Below are positions 48,301 through 63,300 of a DNA stretch of 64,000 bases, in pieces. The DNA lies in contig NW_020170392.1 of assembly GCF_000524195.1 (NCBI RefSeq), positions 1,382,152 to 1,446,151 on the forward strand, written 5' to 3'. Each line of letters begins with the position of its first letter. Positions within the stretch are counted from its first letter, which is position 1. A program made the position numbers and the translations under genes. This DNA is from Echinococcus granulosus. Taxonomy: Eukaryota; Platyhelminthes; Cestoda; Cyclophyllidea; Taeniidae. The notes beneath the pieces were generated by a model. That model searched no databases. It was not told the origin of the DNA and worked only from the letters and a program-made list of their open reading frames with translations.

Positions 48301-51300
48301 TCTCTCGATGAAAGGTAGGTGACGGGACTTTCGGTGAGTACGAGTGACAATAGAAGTCTTGAAAATTTCACTAGGACAAAATCTTTGTGCACTGAAATTC
48401 GTTTTGATAAACAGAAGCACCGATAATCGTAAAACTGGGGGAGATTAACGTGGTAGTTGTCATTTAATAGCTTCAGCCTTTTGTGGGAGGAAAGTAGTTT
48501 GATAGGTCATTTTTAGGTAAAATTCTTACATGGTTAATTTGATCTCATCTCTTCCTTGCAGATAAATTTAGTTCCCATCAACTATAACGATTATCAGCGG
48601 CTTCCCAGCAATACGGGAACCTTTATTTTATTGCATATGATGCTATCGTTTGCACTGGAATGCCTCTCTTATTGTGGAATCCATTGCCTTCATGAATAGA
48701 ATAGGAACTTGGCGTTATGCCTAAACATTTGTCCCCTTGCTTTATTTCAAAAGATGTCTGTCGTAATGGACTGCCTTCGTCAAACGCCTCTAGCCCGGGA
48801 GCAACATCGAATCAATTTAAGAAGGAACTGGAATCCACCAATGGAACTCTTCTGCCCACTACGCAAATCCCCTCCGGAACCTCCTCCATCATCAATTTGG
48901 AGGACGAAAAGGGGGTAGGTGAGGAGCAGGAGGGGGAAGAGGAGGTTCGTTGCTAAAGCAATCCCAGGCTTTGTGAAAAGGCGATGATCTCTTATCACCA
49001 CCCTTTCTTTTCAGGACGAGACAACACGAGAGCCAACTTCGGCATCCACTCGAGTTCGATTTACTGCCGAGGAGGGCGTTACCAAGGCCACCAACGATGC
49101 AGCGGTACCTTTGATATCCCTTCTTCTCGCTCCCCCTTTTTGTTAAATTGGCACACTGACATATCTTTTTAGGCTCGTGAGTACCCCAAGACGAGGCATC
49201 CAATGCACCTGAAGAAGGTCATACTAAATGGCGAGCTCGCGCACAAAGTGGTGAGTGTTCTCCACTAAGCACACACAGGCACACGCCCCCAAACGGCCAG
49301 CTAACCACATGCAGCGGCAAAGGCAAGAGTTTATGGCACGCGTTCTGTGACAGTAGTTATGCTGGCACACATGGGCCTATGACTCACGAAACGCCATTTG
49401 ATGCTTGCATGCATGTACTTTTTTATGGTGAGGCAAGCTGTCACGGAAAGTTAAACAATCACACGTATATGCATGCTCGCCCACACGCACATGTGCCTTT
49501 TTGGAAGAATGTCACGGAATCCTTTTATGTGAATACGGCCAAATGGTGGATTAACAGAAGTAAACTCACTACCTTAGCTCCGCGTCGTGGTTTTGTTGAT
49601 TTGAGTCACGAATCATTAGGTGACTTTTCTGGAAAGTAAATTCAAAGAACTACGTGATTCGTTTGATTCTTCTGAATTCTTTTTTGTTGTACCGAGAACT
49701 AATCCTCCCTTATTTTTTGCATCACATTAATTTCGGACTGTATTTATCGTTGTTACATCCTTTAAATGTCATACGGCCGTTACCGATATAGTTCAAAGTA
49801 CATTAAGTGCCTTCTCAAACTGGCTATAACCAACCTTAAACTTCCTTTGATGTGATTAGTCACTTTTGTTTTCGAGCAGCTTTTATTGGTCTCTTTTGAG
49901 TTTACCGCCGATCAATTTACAAAAAGTTTTTCAGGCCACCAACGATTCCAATACATATGCTTTGTATGTCATTTTTGGGTTTTTCCTTTTGATACCTAAT
50001 AAGTGCATTGTTTACCGGAATGGAGCTGAATTATCCTACTTCAGAATAACTCTTTTCCTAAAGTAAGTGTTACACTGTATAGTGTTTTCGTTCATTTTTT
50101 GACATTTTTCAGAGTGACAACACACCATGTCTGCCCTCTAATGGTCTTGGTGAGTTTCTCTATCTGGTGTCACTTATTTGCACCTAAATCCGTCGTAATA
50201 ATAAAAGTTTTAATTTATGAACTCATTAAATTTTTCTACCTGTCCTATTTATAGTGGGCCTATTCAGTTCACAATTATTTGCTTGTGGCCAAATTAAACT
50301 GCGTGGAATTTTTTCAAAACGCTCCTTTTATTAAAAAGTCATGAGGACCTTTTATTTTCATCTAAACTAAGTTTTACAATCAAATTACTCGTTAAGAAAG
50401 TTTGAGCTTTCAAAATAATGAAAATACCTCCATTTAAACCAATTAATTTCTTCAGTTATTTTAGAGGCAGTTAACGTCTGAATTAGTTTTTTTGGAACTG
50501 CATTCTCGATTGTTCACTTTAGACTTGCAACCGAAGGCGGACCAGAACACGTCTCATGGCCGACTTCAGGAGTATCCTGTAAGTTCTTTAGGCACTCTGA
50601 TGGCTCCCTTTCTCCTTTTGGATACCTTTGACAGAATTTTGCCTCCATTTCGTGTTATTCAAGGTGCCTGTGTGCAAGCATCCAGACATCCAAGGGGAGG
50701 ATTCTTCAGTGTCGATTTATCTTCGCCACCAGGATGGACCTAAACGCATCCTGGGCTCGAGTTCTGCCGCTAGTACTTCGCCTTTGTAGTAGGTTATAGA
50801 AGTTTTTTTCTGTCACTTAGCATCTGTGACTGATGGTGGAATCTGTTTGTGCCACCAGAAATTGCAAGCTAAGGAAAATTTTTAGTTGTTTGTCAGTATC
50901 TGCTCTCATTCCAGGTTCGCTGTTTCGCCTTCATCATTCCTCTGAATTCTCCTTTATAGCCGATACAGCACTTGTAAACGAAATGTTGCTGAACTCTGAT
51001 TGTGTGAATAATCATATCTGTTTGGTAAGCTAAACGTGGCTGTTACCACTCAATTTGACATCTTCAACCGACGATTATTGTCCTTTGTTGTTGTTCACAT
51101 CGTCATTCCAAGTCTTTGAACGTTGGGAATATTACTTGGAGTCACACGGGTTTGCACTAAAAAGATAGAAACGATCGTTAAACTGAACAGCCGAAAAGAT
51201 GCTTGGATTCTCCATTAATTTACCAAAACTCACTGCTTGCCGGATGAAAATGTTCACGGATTGTTGAGTCGATTTTTTTTCGTGTTTAATAATTTTACTC

Positions 51301-54300
51301 ATTGAGAAGTAAAACTATGAATTGTTGATCACCTGAGTCCGCTGGGGGTTATTTGGATCCTTAAAACGCATGAGTGTCTATCGAATGACAGGTATTAATA
51401 TTTATTATTCATTAGGATAATTTCTTAAATAGATACTAACCCAGATAACAATGTTTGCATCACCGTTATTTTGCCATTGCCCCTTCTGGGTTTGTTTCAG
51501 CTTTCGTCTCCCACTCTTTGAACTCGTTCAGAGGTGCCGCAACACGTATAGAGAAGTGGCATTACGCTTTGATTACATGATTAGTCATACTTTTTATAGG
51601 TAAAAAATGTCCATTTTTATATGATTTGACATAGTGGGCTGATGACAAAACTCTCTTGCGGGTGTTCTTACGTCTTTTGTCGGAATTTGCTTTTTTTACA
51701 TTTGATTGGATGAATGAATTGTGTGGTCAGTTCAAATCATCCAGATACCTTTAAGACTATCAAGATATTAACATGCGTACTTCTAGGTAGGTGAAAGCGT
51801 ATATGAAATTGTTTTAACTTCGTGAGAAATTTTTGCCTGCTAAGAAGTTGCCAATATCCTAAAATCACATAAGCTATTTTACTCTCAACAGCTATCTATC
51901 TATTAGGAGCCAAATTTTATACTATTCATCTGCGGGGAGTTGAATTTTTGTTAAAGTCTGTCTTTGGACATGATGCAGTACTATTAAATTAAGTAATATT
52001 TTGGGTCGATTTTTTGATCATCCATGCCCTCCCTTGCGAAGTGCCAATACTCGTCCCTGCAATCGCATCGAGCTGGTGAACGACTGTGTTGGCAGTCTCA
52101 GCTCCGATCTTGGCTCGCCCATATCTACTGGCAGTTCAGGCGGCATCGACGAGCTGCTCTCGCCAAACGCTACCGTCTCCGCCGCTTCCACCTCGTTATC
52201 TAGAAAACTGTGTCGTCATGGCGCTGAGGGAGGCGTGGCTTTCGCTGAGACTCCTGGCGAACATCGGTTTGTCACTGGTAAGGGGCAGGAGGAAGATGAG
52301 GAGCAGGCATATAGCAGCGGTGGGGTAAGTCACCTAGTTTCGGCTTTATCTTACGAGAAAAAGAAGTAGTCAATAGTAGTGGTACTGTGGTCACACTATT
52401 GTTACCCTGCAGGCGAACGCGCTGTGCTTACTCTTTGCCCCAATTTTGTAGGAAAGTAATGCCTTTCTCCTTTCTGTCCCCTCTCTGCCACACTAGCTAC
52501 CAGTGTTTACTTGTCCATACATTGCAGAAAATTTGATGATTTGGTCGACGTTATTGCTGTATTGTTGTTGCTGCGGACAGCTAAATAGTCATTCTTCTAA
52601 ATATTGGTGCGAAAATGAGTTCTAACATTGCCTATGAATGAAAAATAATAATATGGTATCTTATATTGGTGGCGAGGGTAATTGAGGATTTTGATATTGA
52701 ATTATATGAATGAGTCTTTTTGATTCATTTAATTTCCACTAAATTTATTCAGGTGTTTGCTCAGCTTTTGATTGCAGAATATTCTTGTATATTTTGTTTG
52801 GTAAGTAGACAAATCGGTCCTAAGTTTTACGTATTGTGCAAAAACTGGTAATTTGGCTCCCGAATTACACCCAATCTACTTCAACTCAAACTAACAAGCA
52901 TTCAGTTACAAATGTTAAGAAAATAGTCGAGCATTAGGCAGTAGTTGGTTGAATTTTGAACGCCTTTAGTGTTCCGAGCTCACAAGCTAGTTTAAGCCAA
53001 TGGCAGAGGACCAAATATGCAGTAATGCGAGAATGCCACTTAAAAGAACGGCAAATAATCACTTCCTGTTTTGTTAAATTAGACCAATTGAGTAACAGTC
53101 AGACTTCATAAAAATCGACCAGAAATCGTTTATTACATCCCACTTTACTAACTTTTGAAATCCATTCAACACTGTCAAGTGCCCACTTACAGGGTACCAA
53201 ATACCCTAAACCTCCCAGGAGCTACTAGCACTATCATCTTTTGAGCTTATTGAAGCTCTGGCTTACCAATTAACCAAGCGGAGGTTGGAGCTGTTTTTTC
53301 GCTTTTTTTAAGTTCATGATAAATACCCAGTTGCATTTAATTCCTTTCGATTGTTACTCGTCCTTTCTGCTGTTTTTGGTGTCGTAGGAGGAGATTGACA
53401 CAATCACCAAGTCTGTGGCCTTCAGCGACGAAGTGATCGACAATGAGGCCAACGCTAGCCAGAAGTTAATACGCCGTGATACCCCGCATTACACCAAACG
53501 CGCCCGCATTCACAGTAAGCATTTTCGCGATAGCTATGAATGTTTTGATAAAAGCTTATCCACTGGGGTATCAGTGGTCTTTTTTTCATCAACAAGAAAA
53601 ATAGTTAAATAATCACCCCTTTTGCGACTGAGGCTTTTTGCCTTTGTAAAAAGATCATGTTTTCTACTGGTCTGGTTGAAATTCCCGGGGGGCTTTTTGT
53701 TATTCCAATGTTTGCTGTTTGTTCAGTTTAGGTATTTCGACACTTCTTTTGCGAAACCTAAAATCCAGAGGATATGAAATTGGTATAATTTATAAGTACG
53801 AAAAACATCCCATTCGAAACTCCCTTATGCAATTAAGTTGTGAAAATGCTTTACATACTTTTTGAGAAATAATTTTGCTCACACTTATACCAAAAGTTAG
53901 GACCATTGAAGACACATATTGCTCTTTCGATACCTAAATAAGAATTGAAGTTTAATTAGTGTCGGTGAGGGCATTTTACGAGTTAAAAGCACGATATGAT
54001 AAAGAAGTGATATGGCTACCATCTCATTAGGCTATCATCTTTTGACAGAATAATTATTCCGTGTTTAGGTGAGTTCTTATTCCTTATGTGCGAGTCTCTG
54101 GATCTTCACAGTTGAATAGACCAAGTTTCTTACATGACCCACGAGGGAGTATTACTAATAAGGTGTTTCCAGGGGTTTCTTTTAGGCTACTTATTTATCT
54201 TTTCTAGCTGAACACAATATACTTCCAAACCAGCTGTTAATAATTATTAATCGTCAAATCAACAAGTACACAAATAACAATATTTATGGACTTTGGTAGT

Positions 54301-57300
54301 TTAAAGTTTCACGTGGTCAATTATGCTTCTTAGTGTTATAGGCGCCCACCATCAAGTCCTTTGCCGTCATTTGTAACAAACCTCGTCTTAAAAAATGGAT
54401 TCAGTCTACTTTAGTTTTATTACCTTGAATCGAGTGCCTTCCAATAATGGCTTTACAGTTGTCCAACGAAGGTACGCCACATTTGACACGACCACCTAAA
54501 CACCTGGGGTTTTGACGCAGGAAAATATTTAGATCGAAATATAGAGGTCCTGTTAGCATACATTTTTCCACTTGCGCATTCTTTGACAAAGTCTTTAGTT
54601 CATACATTTCCGTCGTCTTAACTGAAAGGTTTAGTTATTTTTACTGCCAATGTTAACTTGAATGTTCGCTGTAATTCTAAGCGCAACACCCGAGTATTTT
54701 TGAAATGCAAGCATAAAGTATCTATTAAATGTTCATGCACAACGTATGAGTTAAGCTTAGTTTTCCTCGGGATTGCCTAAAGTTGGCGAATGTATGAAAT
54801 TAAAAGGAATTTGTGTTGCATGATTTCGCCTCTTCATGCAGTAAAGGCCACATGGAATAGCGTCAGCTGAGAACCTATCACGTTGCTCTTATTTCCCTTT
54901 CTGCAAAGTATAATCAGCTGTGTTTGAAATTATGAAAAATCCACAATCTATTTTGATCCCTTCTTTAAATGCATATCTTTTAGTGAACAATGAGGAGGCT
55001 GTGCTCAAACTCTTGAAAAAGTATCACGACCCCTCTGTAGTGGACGCCTTTGCGGACGGCAATGCTCCGGAGAACGTGAAGGTGACTGTGTAACCTCCAG
55101 CAACAATCCCCATCCTTTGTTCTCTTGTCCACGAACTTACCCCTTCCTTCTCTTGCTTTCAAATGCCAGACCACCAACGCCCTCCTTATGGTCGCCGCAG
55201 CGGCCGCTGCCGCATCGGGAAGTGGTGGTGGAACAATGGCATCGACCGACTCGCAATTCACTACAGATTCTCAGACCTCCGCGCCACCCACACCAGCTCC
55301 AACGTCGCAGCAACCACCACTGCCGAAAACGGAGCAAGTCACCCTCCACGTAACCCTGGAGCGTGTGCCGGGTGGCGGTTTGGGTCTGAGTATTGCGGGG
55401 GGCGTGGGTTCGGTACCCTTTCGTGGTCTCGATCAGGGCATCTTTGTTAGTCGACTGGCTCCTGGGGGCCTTGCCGAAATCTCTGGTTTGAAGGTTGGCG
55501 ACAAACTACTCGAGGTGAGCTGCATGATGCCTTTTCTGTTCACAATTTGAACTTCTATGAACTAGCAACAACCCCCATTGATAGTAGTCGATCAAAGAAG
55601 TTTATCTCAGGGCTGTGGGAAATCACACGGTTTGAGTCGGATTAAAAGTGAATGAAGTTAGTCTTAATTGGTAGAAGTCCAACGGTGCTCGTCAAGTGGC
55701 CTCAGCTCACTTAAAGTCTATTTGTTAGCGTCTCCTTATTAGCCTCTGTAAGGATGTCTTTAGCCCTTGGTCTAAGACATTGTGAATCTCTGAAGATGAT
55801 AACTTCTCATTTTTATGGAATGGTTAGGGCCGTCTTCTTGATCAGCTTACTTTAATGTTAATTTCCTATTTAAAATGGTTGGGTGTTACGAAGAAGTTGC
55901 TATTTTATGTTACTTGGAATAGTTTTTTGAAGTATCTAAGACAGTTTTTTTTATTCAATTTGTTAAAGTTTGCGGTTCATGGGTAGACCTTTTCAATGTC
56001 CAGTTGTCGAAAAATTGAAATTAATATTAATGCTTTTACTTTTTCACTTTTGCCTGCTTAAATATGACCATCGGGATTACCTGCGTACCGCTAAAAAGCC
56101 CATCCCCACTGGCCATCCGCGTGTTTTGCTATTTTTTGGTTCGTAGATGCAAGACTTACTCAGTGTCAAAACGTTGAGTTTAATTGTTTCCCATTTGGAA
56201 GATTGTGCTGAAAGGCATCATAGTTAACTACGAATTGATGAATTTGCAAGCCCCTTTCACATATGTAAAATTTCATTTTGTAAAAGGACGTCAAGTTTTA
56301 TGTTTTTTTTTCTTAAAACATTGTTTGTACATCTAAATTCAGTTACTTGGTTAAACTTTGGGTCCATGAGAATGTTTACGTAATTATCGCGCACATCTCA
56401 AATTTTATGTTCAGGTTCGCAATAAATAAAACCAAGTCGAGGATAGTGATGTTTTTTCGTTTAATCTGTCAAAATCTTAAAAATAACTTTTGGGTGCGTG
56501 GATTTTTCGCATAAACCACAACCTGAAGTGCGTCAGTATTGCTAATCAAACTCCATTCTAAGTATTCGCCGTATTTAAGACTGCTAATATTTTCATCAGA
56601 GCTTGATTTTTTGTGCACTCCACGTGATTCCATCACCACTGTTGCAATTCCCGCAATCTAGCATCTCAAATATTGCTAACACTACCCATGACTAGCTCAA
56701 TCTATTAGTGTTTTGGGAATTCCAAGTTGTAATGAATGAGACCTCGTGAAATGCCAGCCTTTTTTTCGTACTAATCAAATTTCATGTTTTTTTAATCTAT
56801 TATGAGAAAAATTGAGCACTCCATACGCACTAACTACTGGTGCATGTTGAATATTAAGCATACATACATCTTAAATTGTGGTGAGAGAGGATGACAAATA
56901 AGGTGTCGCTCCATCTACCAGTTGCAAAGTTTCGGAGTATTCTTTGAGATTATCGGAGACTTACCAATTTCTCACCTGAGCACTCCGTGGGGTATTTGAT
57001 TGTCACATCCTTACATGGAACACAAATTTGTCATAACGGTTAACTTAATTCCTTTACTGTTACGTTTTTTTCCCAGTGTGTTTTGCCAATTTTTTGCGAT
57101 GTGGATGTGGTAAACCGCATGAACTTCGAACGAATATACAGTTGAGACATTTTCTCTTAGTTTCGTTTATTCTAATGGCAATAGTATCGGGGATTTTGGT
57201 CTTGCTATTACTGCCTCATAAATCTAGATTTTTTGAGTTTCTTATTGAACAATGAGATTTTAAAGTTTACATCATTTTGTTTGAGAAGCGCTATCACCTG

Positions 57301-60300
57301 TGAGTTCCCCAAAAATAAATATCACGGCAGTACAAGAAGCAGATCTTAATGAAAGTTTGTATGCTAGCAGAGTGGGCAGTGTGACCACAACCTCAGCTAA
57401 TCGGTGTGGAAGTCTTTGCATAGAAGTTTGGCACTCTAGTACGCGCTTTCACTTTAAACCTTTTGCTATGAAAGTGGCTATTAATTGAAAATCGTACAAG
57501 GTACTGCGTTGAATTTGCTTATTCAAGCATTTTATGCAGAAATGATTTTTTTCATCCTATGGTCGTAAGGTAGTTCTTTTGCAGCCTTCGTACTTAGCGT
57601 TATTTACATGACTTGGGTGTCCTGGGTTAAAGTAGCACAGCACTTGAGTTATGATTCGAGACATTATTAGTCGTAGAAATTTGAAAGGAACTTCCCTAAG
57701 TATGAATTTGAAAAATTAGTGGGCTAGGTGGAATGTGCAGGACTTTGTGTCACTGGAACCAAGAATGACTCGTATGCAACCGTAAGTATCAGCGTAGCAA
57801 TGTAGCAGATTAAGCTAAGTACCACTTTTTACGATAGAATCACTAAATATCGAAAAGACGAAGGTTTGTAGTATCTTGGACCCAATCACAAAACATTCAA
57901 TGTAGTTGTCGACGCATTCGAAAATCCTTTAAATTATGAGAATCACGTATGATGGTAGTTTGATATCCACACCTATCCATGAAGTGGATTTCCTTTTTCT
58001 TTTTTTGTCGCCAGATGACTCGTTGTCTTTTAAGCATATCCATTCAGTAGTTTTTGGAGGGTATTCTTGATACACAAGCGGTTGATGCTGGTAATGCAGG
58101 TTGAGTTGTGGGCGTGGCAGTGGACGTCCATTGTGATCGCCCTTCAGTAATAAGTATTCCGGGCGTTTAAATGTTACACAGGTAACGCCTTGGTTGTACT
58201 TTAGCTCCAGAAATATTCTAAAGGCCATTGGAAGGTATATCCGCCTCAAAGTCACTTTTTATTGGAGTATAGAAGTAATGAGGAGGTGATACTACCAGTT
58301 AAGCGCGCCAGTGGGTGATTTGTTGATAGAATAGAGTACCTCTCGTTTTTTATATTAAGCAAGTGGTGGTAGAGTAACATTTGACATTTATTGAAATCGC
58401 AGGTGAACGGGGTGAGTATGGTCAACGTGGAGCACCAGGTGGCAGTGAGTGCACTTCGCACCGACTCCACGCGCTTCAAGCTCCTCCTCTGTCGCGAAGT
58501 GCCCGTGATCACCCAGCCCCTACCCAGCGATTCCGACGCACCCACCTCCACCGCATCCCCCACCATCGCACCCATCGCAGCAACACCACCACCACCCTAC
58601 GTGATGGATCCACAAAGGGCGCATAATCTACCCTCCAGTCTACTCAATACCACCTCCCTGGGTCGCAACATTCCCAACGCCACTGTCCCATTCGTGCAGG
58701 CTGCTCCTATGGCCATGCAGGTGAGCCGTTTGTTTCCATTTTAGGCTCAGGAACAAGCCTTTGGTGGGTTCGAGGAAACGTGTTGCTGCATATAGGCATT
58801 CCTCTCTGTTGCTCTCAATGGGTTCCAATAATTTGGCTGTTCGTTAGGTTTAGTAGATATATCGTGCGTTTCATTTTAATCATACGTGTGGAGTAGCACA
58901 AAAAAAGTTTAAGCCCTTCGATATTTATCACAATAAACCACATTTCCAGAGCGTGAGTTTTGCTGTACTTCTTGAGCTTCTAAAAATGTTTGAGTGTTTA
59001 CGCATTGTGAGAGCTGTGGTTTGGAGAGCATAATACGATCCAATGTGGTTTAATATTAATAACTCAGGTACTATTTCACTAAAAATAGTTTAACTGAATA
59101 TGTCAAAAAATTTACTCTAATTTATAAGCACGTTTACCATTGTTTTGATGAAATATTACAATCTGTTTTCAAAAATTCTGCTTTTGGAAGCATTTAAGGA
59201 AGACTTAACAAGAGTCATATTTGATGATCAAAGACTTCTCAAAATGCGAAACTTGAGCTACCCGCTAAAGCGACTACTTTTTAAGTATTTACAAACAGAC
59301 TTTGTAGAAGCATGTTTTTGGTGGCTTTCCTAATCATAAATGCTTGAGATATATTCAAATAATTGAAATGTTTTTGAAGATTAATATTAAATAGTTAGGT
59401 TGATTTTGGTTGAATTGGAATTTACTGTTTTCCATTTTATTCCTAGTTTGCTTAGTATACACCGTTTATTGTCAAGATTTCAACTTTTTCTCGTTAGATG
59501 ATTGCATAGAATCTCTGGGAGCACCATCTCGACATGACGTAGGATACTACGGATAAGGCATTTGCACACCAAACAACCGAATTCTTCTCAACGGGAAAAT
59601 ATTGTTAGATGTACACTGTAAAAACGAAAACCCAATGCATCAGTTTGTAGAATTTGTAGGGTCGAAAGAACAAGCAACAGAATCGGGGTCTTTCACGAAG
59701 TGCTCGGAGGTCATGGGGTGATGCGTTTGATGCTTGGGTAGCATCGTGCAAAACCAAAACAAAAGCAGCATACTGCACGCCAAGCGCCATTCGTATTTTT
59801 GAGATTTCTATGCCTTAACAAGTTCTTATCGAGTTGGATTCCATAAGCTTGGGAAAATTCTTCTTTTCATAAAAGTTGTTTTTTGATGCCAAAACCCAGG
59901 GCTGCCCTCGAAATCCGCTTTTGTGTGACAAAAATGTGAAGTCGATCCGGTTTGTAAGAAAACCTACCAGCGTATGCACTGCCCTGCGGTGTTTCTTGTA
60001 GCTAACTCCCAAAGGCCCCTATCAGTTCCGTTTTCTTACTGTTCTGAAGGTAGTTTTGGCGATTTTTCCTTCTTTTAAAAAAGTGCATTGGTATTAAGGT
60101 GCCCAATTGTTCGCTGTTTACATTCTTACTTTTCTCCAAATGATTGATCAATTATCTTTTTTTCCGGGGAAACTTTTTGTGCTTCAACTTTGCATTTTTA
60201 TCCGGCGAAATGCGATCTAGGATCGCTAATTTTTCAAAAGTGCAATCCTGGTAGCAAGAACGTAGGTGTGGATGCTACCTTTTTTGCAGCTTTACCTTTA

Positions 60301-63300
60301 TTGTAGGTAGTCAAAAGTCGAAGTTTTAATGCTAATAACTCATTTAGTCGCTGCAGTGCATTGACTCACTACCGTATCTCTTGCTTGAGAATGCACTAGT
60401 TTTTGGCGTTTATTCATCTAAAGGCAGTGTCTTTCGACCCCTACTTTGAAGCAACATCTACCAGTTTGAAAGCGCTTTTGACAGCTTTCAAAATGGTGCA
60501 ATACTGTGGAGTCAGATCAAGGATCAAAATAGACGTTTTTCATCACGTTCTTGCAGTGTCTCTCGATTATTGCCTCATTCGACTGCTAAACTTTATTTCA
60601 CAAATTACCGCATGAAATTATTAAATTTCTCCCTATTTTTACATGGTACATAGGTCGAAACCAGATTTTTAGTCCTCTTATTATCTTTTCTAAAATGCGA
60701 TTGAAAAGTTTTTATTAAATTGGTGATGTGTCCCTCCTCACTCAAGTAAGCGTCTTTTCAAATGGCGGAATATGATACCAGCAATTAACGCTTTTTCACT
60801 GCCTGTATTAGTGTTAAGCCTCGAGACAGTGCTCATGTTCATACTCAAAGCATTAACAAAAACAAGTTTTTTTAACCTCAGAGGGAAAGAAAGCGAGTGG
60901 GAGAAGTTATGAAGCTGTGTTTTCTCCTGGTTGGTTAACTTGCTGCAGGCAGGGCTAGCGAGTGTTCCTGATCAATATGCTAATTCCCTCGCCCACTTTG
61001 TACTTCCACCTCCCTGCCTTTTTCCTTGCAGTTAATTAAATGTACGCTGCACCGAGACTGGAGCGGATTGGGCTTCAGCATTGCTGGCGGCCGCGGTCTC
61101 CTCGGTCAACAGGCCGACACATCGGTGAGTCATTGCTGCACCTTACATGCACTAGTCCACCCAGACAGACACTATGCGTGAGGCCAAGCACATCTTATCT
61201 GAGCATTTCATCCCTCCTCCTCCCTTTCTCCGTCTAGGCTCATTTAAGCTTCCTCGAAGTAAGACGGTGGCGGCTAACGCATCTCGCGTACTTGATCAAA
61301 ACCACTCCACACACACGCATCCGCATTGTTTATGCAGTTGATTTTTAACGCCAGTTTCGTTTCATCCGCCTTCCCCTTGGCTCCGATTCTAATCTCTACA
61401 CTCTCTTGTTAACTTGATGTTCCCCTCTTCCTGCCTGCTTCTCACCCCACTTATGATTGAGTCTTCTTTTTCTGTTCTTCTTTTAGACCATCTACATCAG
61501 TCGCATCGTGGAGGGTGGTGCAGCTGATAAGGCGGGCAAGCTGCGCATTGGAGATCAATTGTTCAAAGTTAGTTTCCAAATAATGGATGCAGTCCCAGGT
61601 TTTTGTGCAACCTGCAGTATCATGCATGTGCTTTGTCCTGTGCAGATAAACGGCATTGATGTGCGGAATGCGCGGCACGACCAGGTGATAACCCTGCTGA
61701 CGGGTGCTGGACCGAAAGTGGAGCTGGAAGTACTACGCAAACTCACTGCGCCTAATACTTCAAGTGCTCCCTACATTTCTGGTGTGTCCACCTTGTTTTT
61801 TCCTGTTTAAGATGACACAGCAACCCTATTTTGAAGCAACAGGTTATTTTAGGCTTGGTCTTGTGGGTGGAGAAACTTGTACTTAGAAGTCTGTTTAATT
61901 TTATTTTTTCACTTAGATTTCTGTGGATTTTCAGGGCATTATCATTAATATTGTGCACATAGTTTAAGAAATAAAATGCAGGCTTATGAAGATGGATGTT
62001 AGCCTTTGCTATCCCTAATTCTTAACTCCTCCTATGCTTGCTTTTGGTATTAAAAGCTCATTTCTCTCCTCAAGTTAATTCGTGCTAAGTCAGCACCATT
62101 CGCATCAGCATAAATGCGTTTGACTATATTGAGTACACATTTGCGACTTTGTAAATACCCCCATCTGCATGGCATTATCTGTAAGGACTAATGCTTGACA
62201 ATCTATTTTTACCTATTTTCAGTAAAAAATACAAGTGAGTTGCTCTAATTTCGTTATGGTTTTGGGCCTGCTTTAGGCTAATCCGTTGAAATTTTGCTAG
62301 TGTTAAACTGCCCCAATTTCTCTAATCCACTTTCAACCGAAGATCGTTTTTTATGGGACCGATTGGTTCAACAACTCTTCTGTTACTTCGGCTTTGCCAG
62401 ATTCTTACGGTTTCTTCCTCTGTTATTAAATTTAATGGATCAAAGTTAAAGTCGTCTTCATGGCTTTACTAAAGAATAATTTGTTTTCAAGTGTTTATTG
62501 AAGTTTTTATACTTAAATATGCCCCATTTCTTTTAGTTCACCCTTCATTATTCTATCTTAATTTGATAAGCTGATTTGACCGTTTTGCTAGTTTAGTCTT
62601 AAAACCCTATTAAGAATTGTTCGTACAGTTTTTCTCGGCTTTTGTAATTTCGAATACTTTGAAGCTCTCCGTCACCTGTAAATGCGAGTTAGATTTTTTT
62701 TCGCCGACCATCTGGGTCGCGAATTAAACCCGGATTCATCAATTCTTCCCTCATCACCTTAATTTGATAGACATTGAGGTCGTCTTGATGGCCGATTTAC
62801 AAAGGCGTTTCCAGATTTTGTGTTCAGATTTATCAATTTGTGTGTTCAAGTCTTTTCAACTCTCCCAGCACCTCAAAATGGCACGATCTTCAAGGCTCCT
62901 ATACCTTAATTACCAGGATATTTATCCACATGTGAGTCGTTTTGATAACTGGCTCACAGTTTCCTTTAAACAGTGACCGCAGAAATTCACCGTTTTTAGA
63001 CTCAAGTTCCCAGGCCATTAATTTCCCTAGGAACTGACTAGATTTTCGAAATTTCCTCTACGCTACTAAATTGGTATGAAGTGATTTATTTGTCCGTTGA
63101 AATTATTTGTGTAGGCTATAATCTACCAATTCCTTCTGCCACTTGGAGCCATTTAAGTTTTCTTAGAGTTCATAAACCCTCCTTACCCTCCTTTTACAGG
63201 TTTGGGCGAAGGCTTCTCGCGTACCCCCTCGTTGGCCGCGGGACCGCAGTTCTTGCACAAAGAGGAGGGTCTGGACGTCTATCGGGTCACCCTCAAGCAC

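Noticed and set aside
55117..55450. Alternative frames overlapping scribble PDZ1
   Set aside because: They are low-complexity shadows of the GC-rich PDZ1 exon and lack PDZ motifs.
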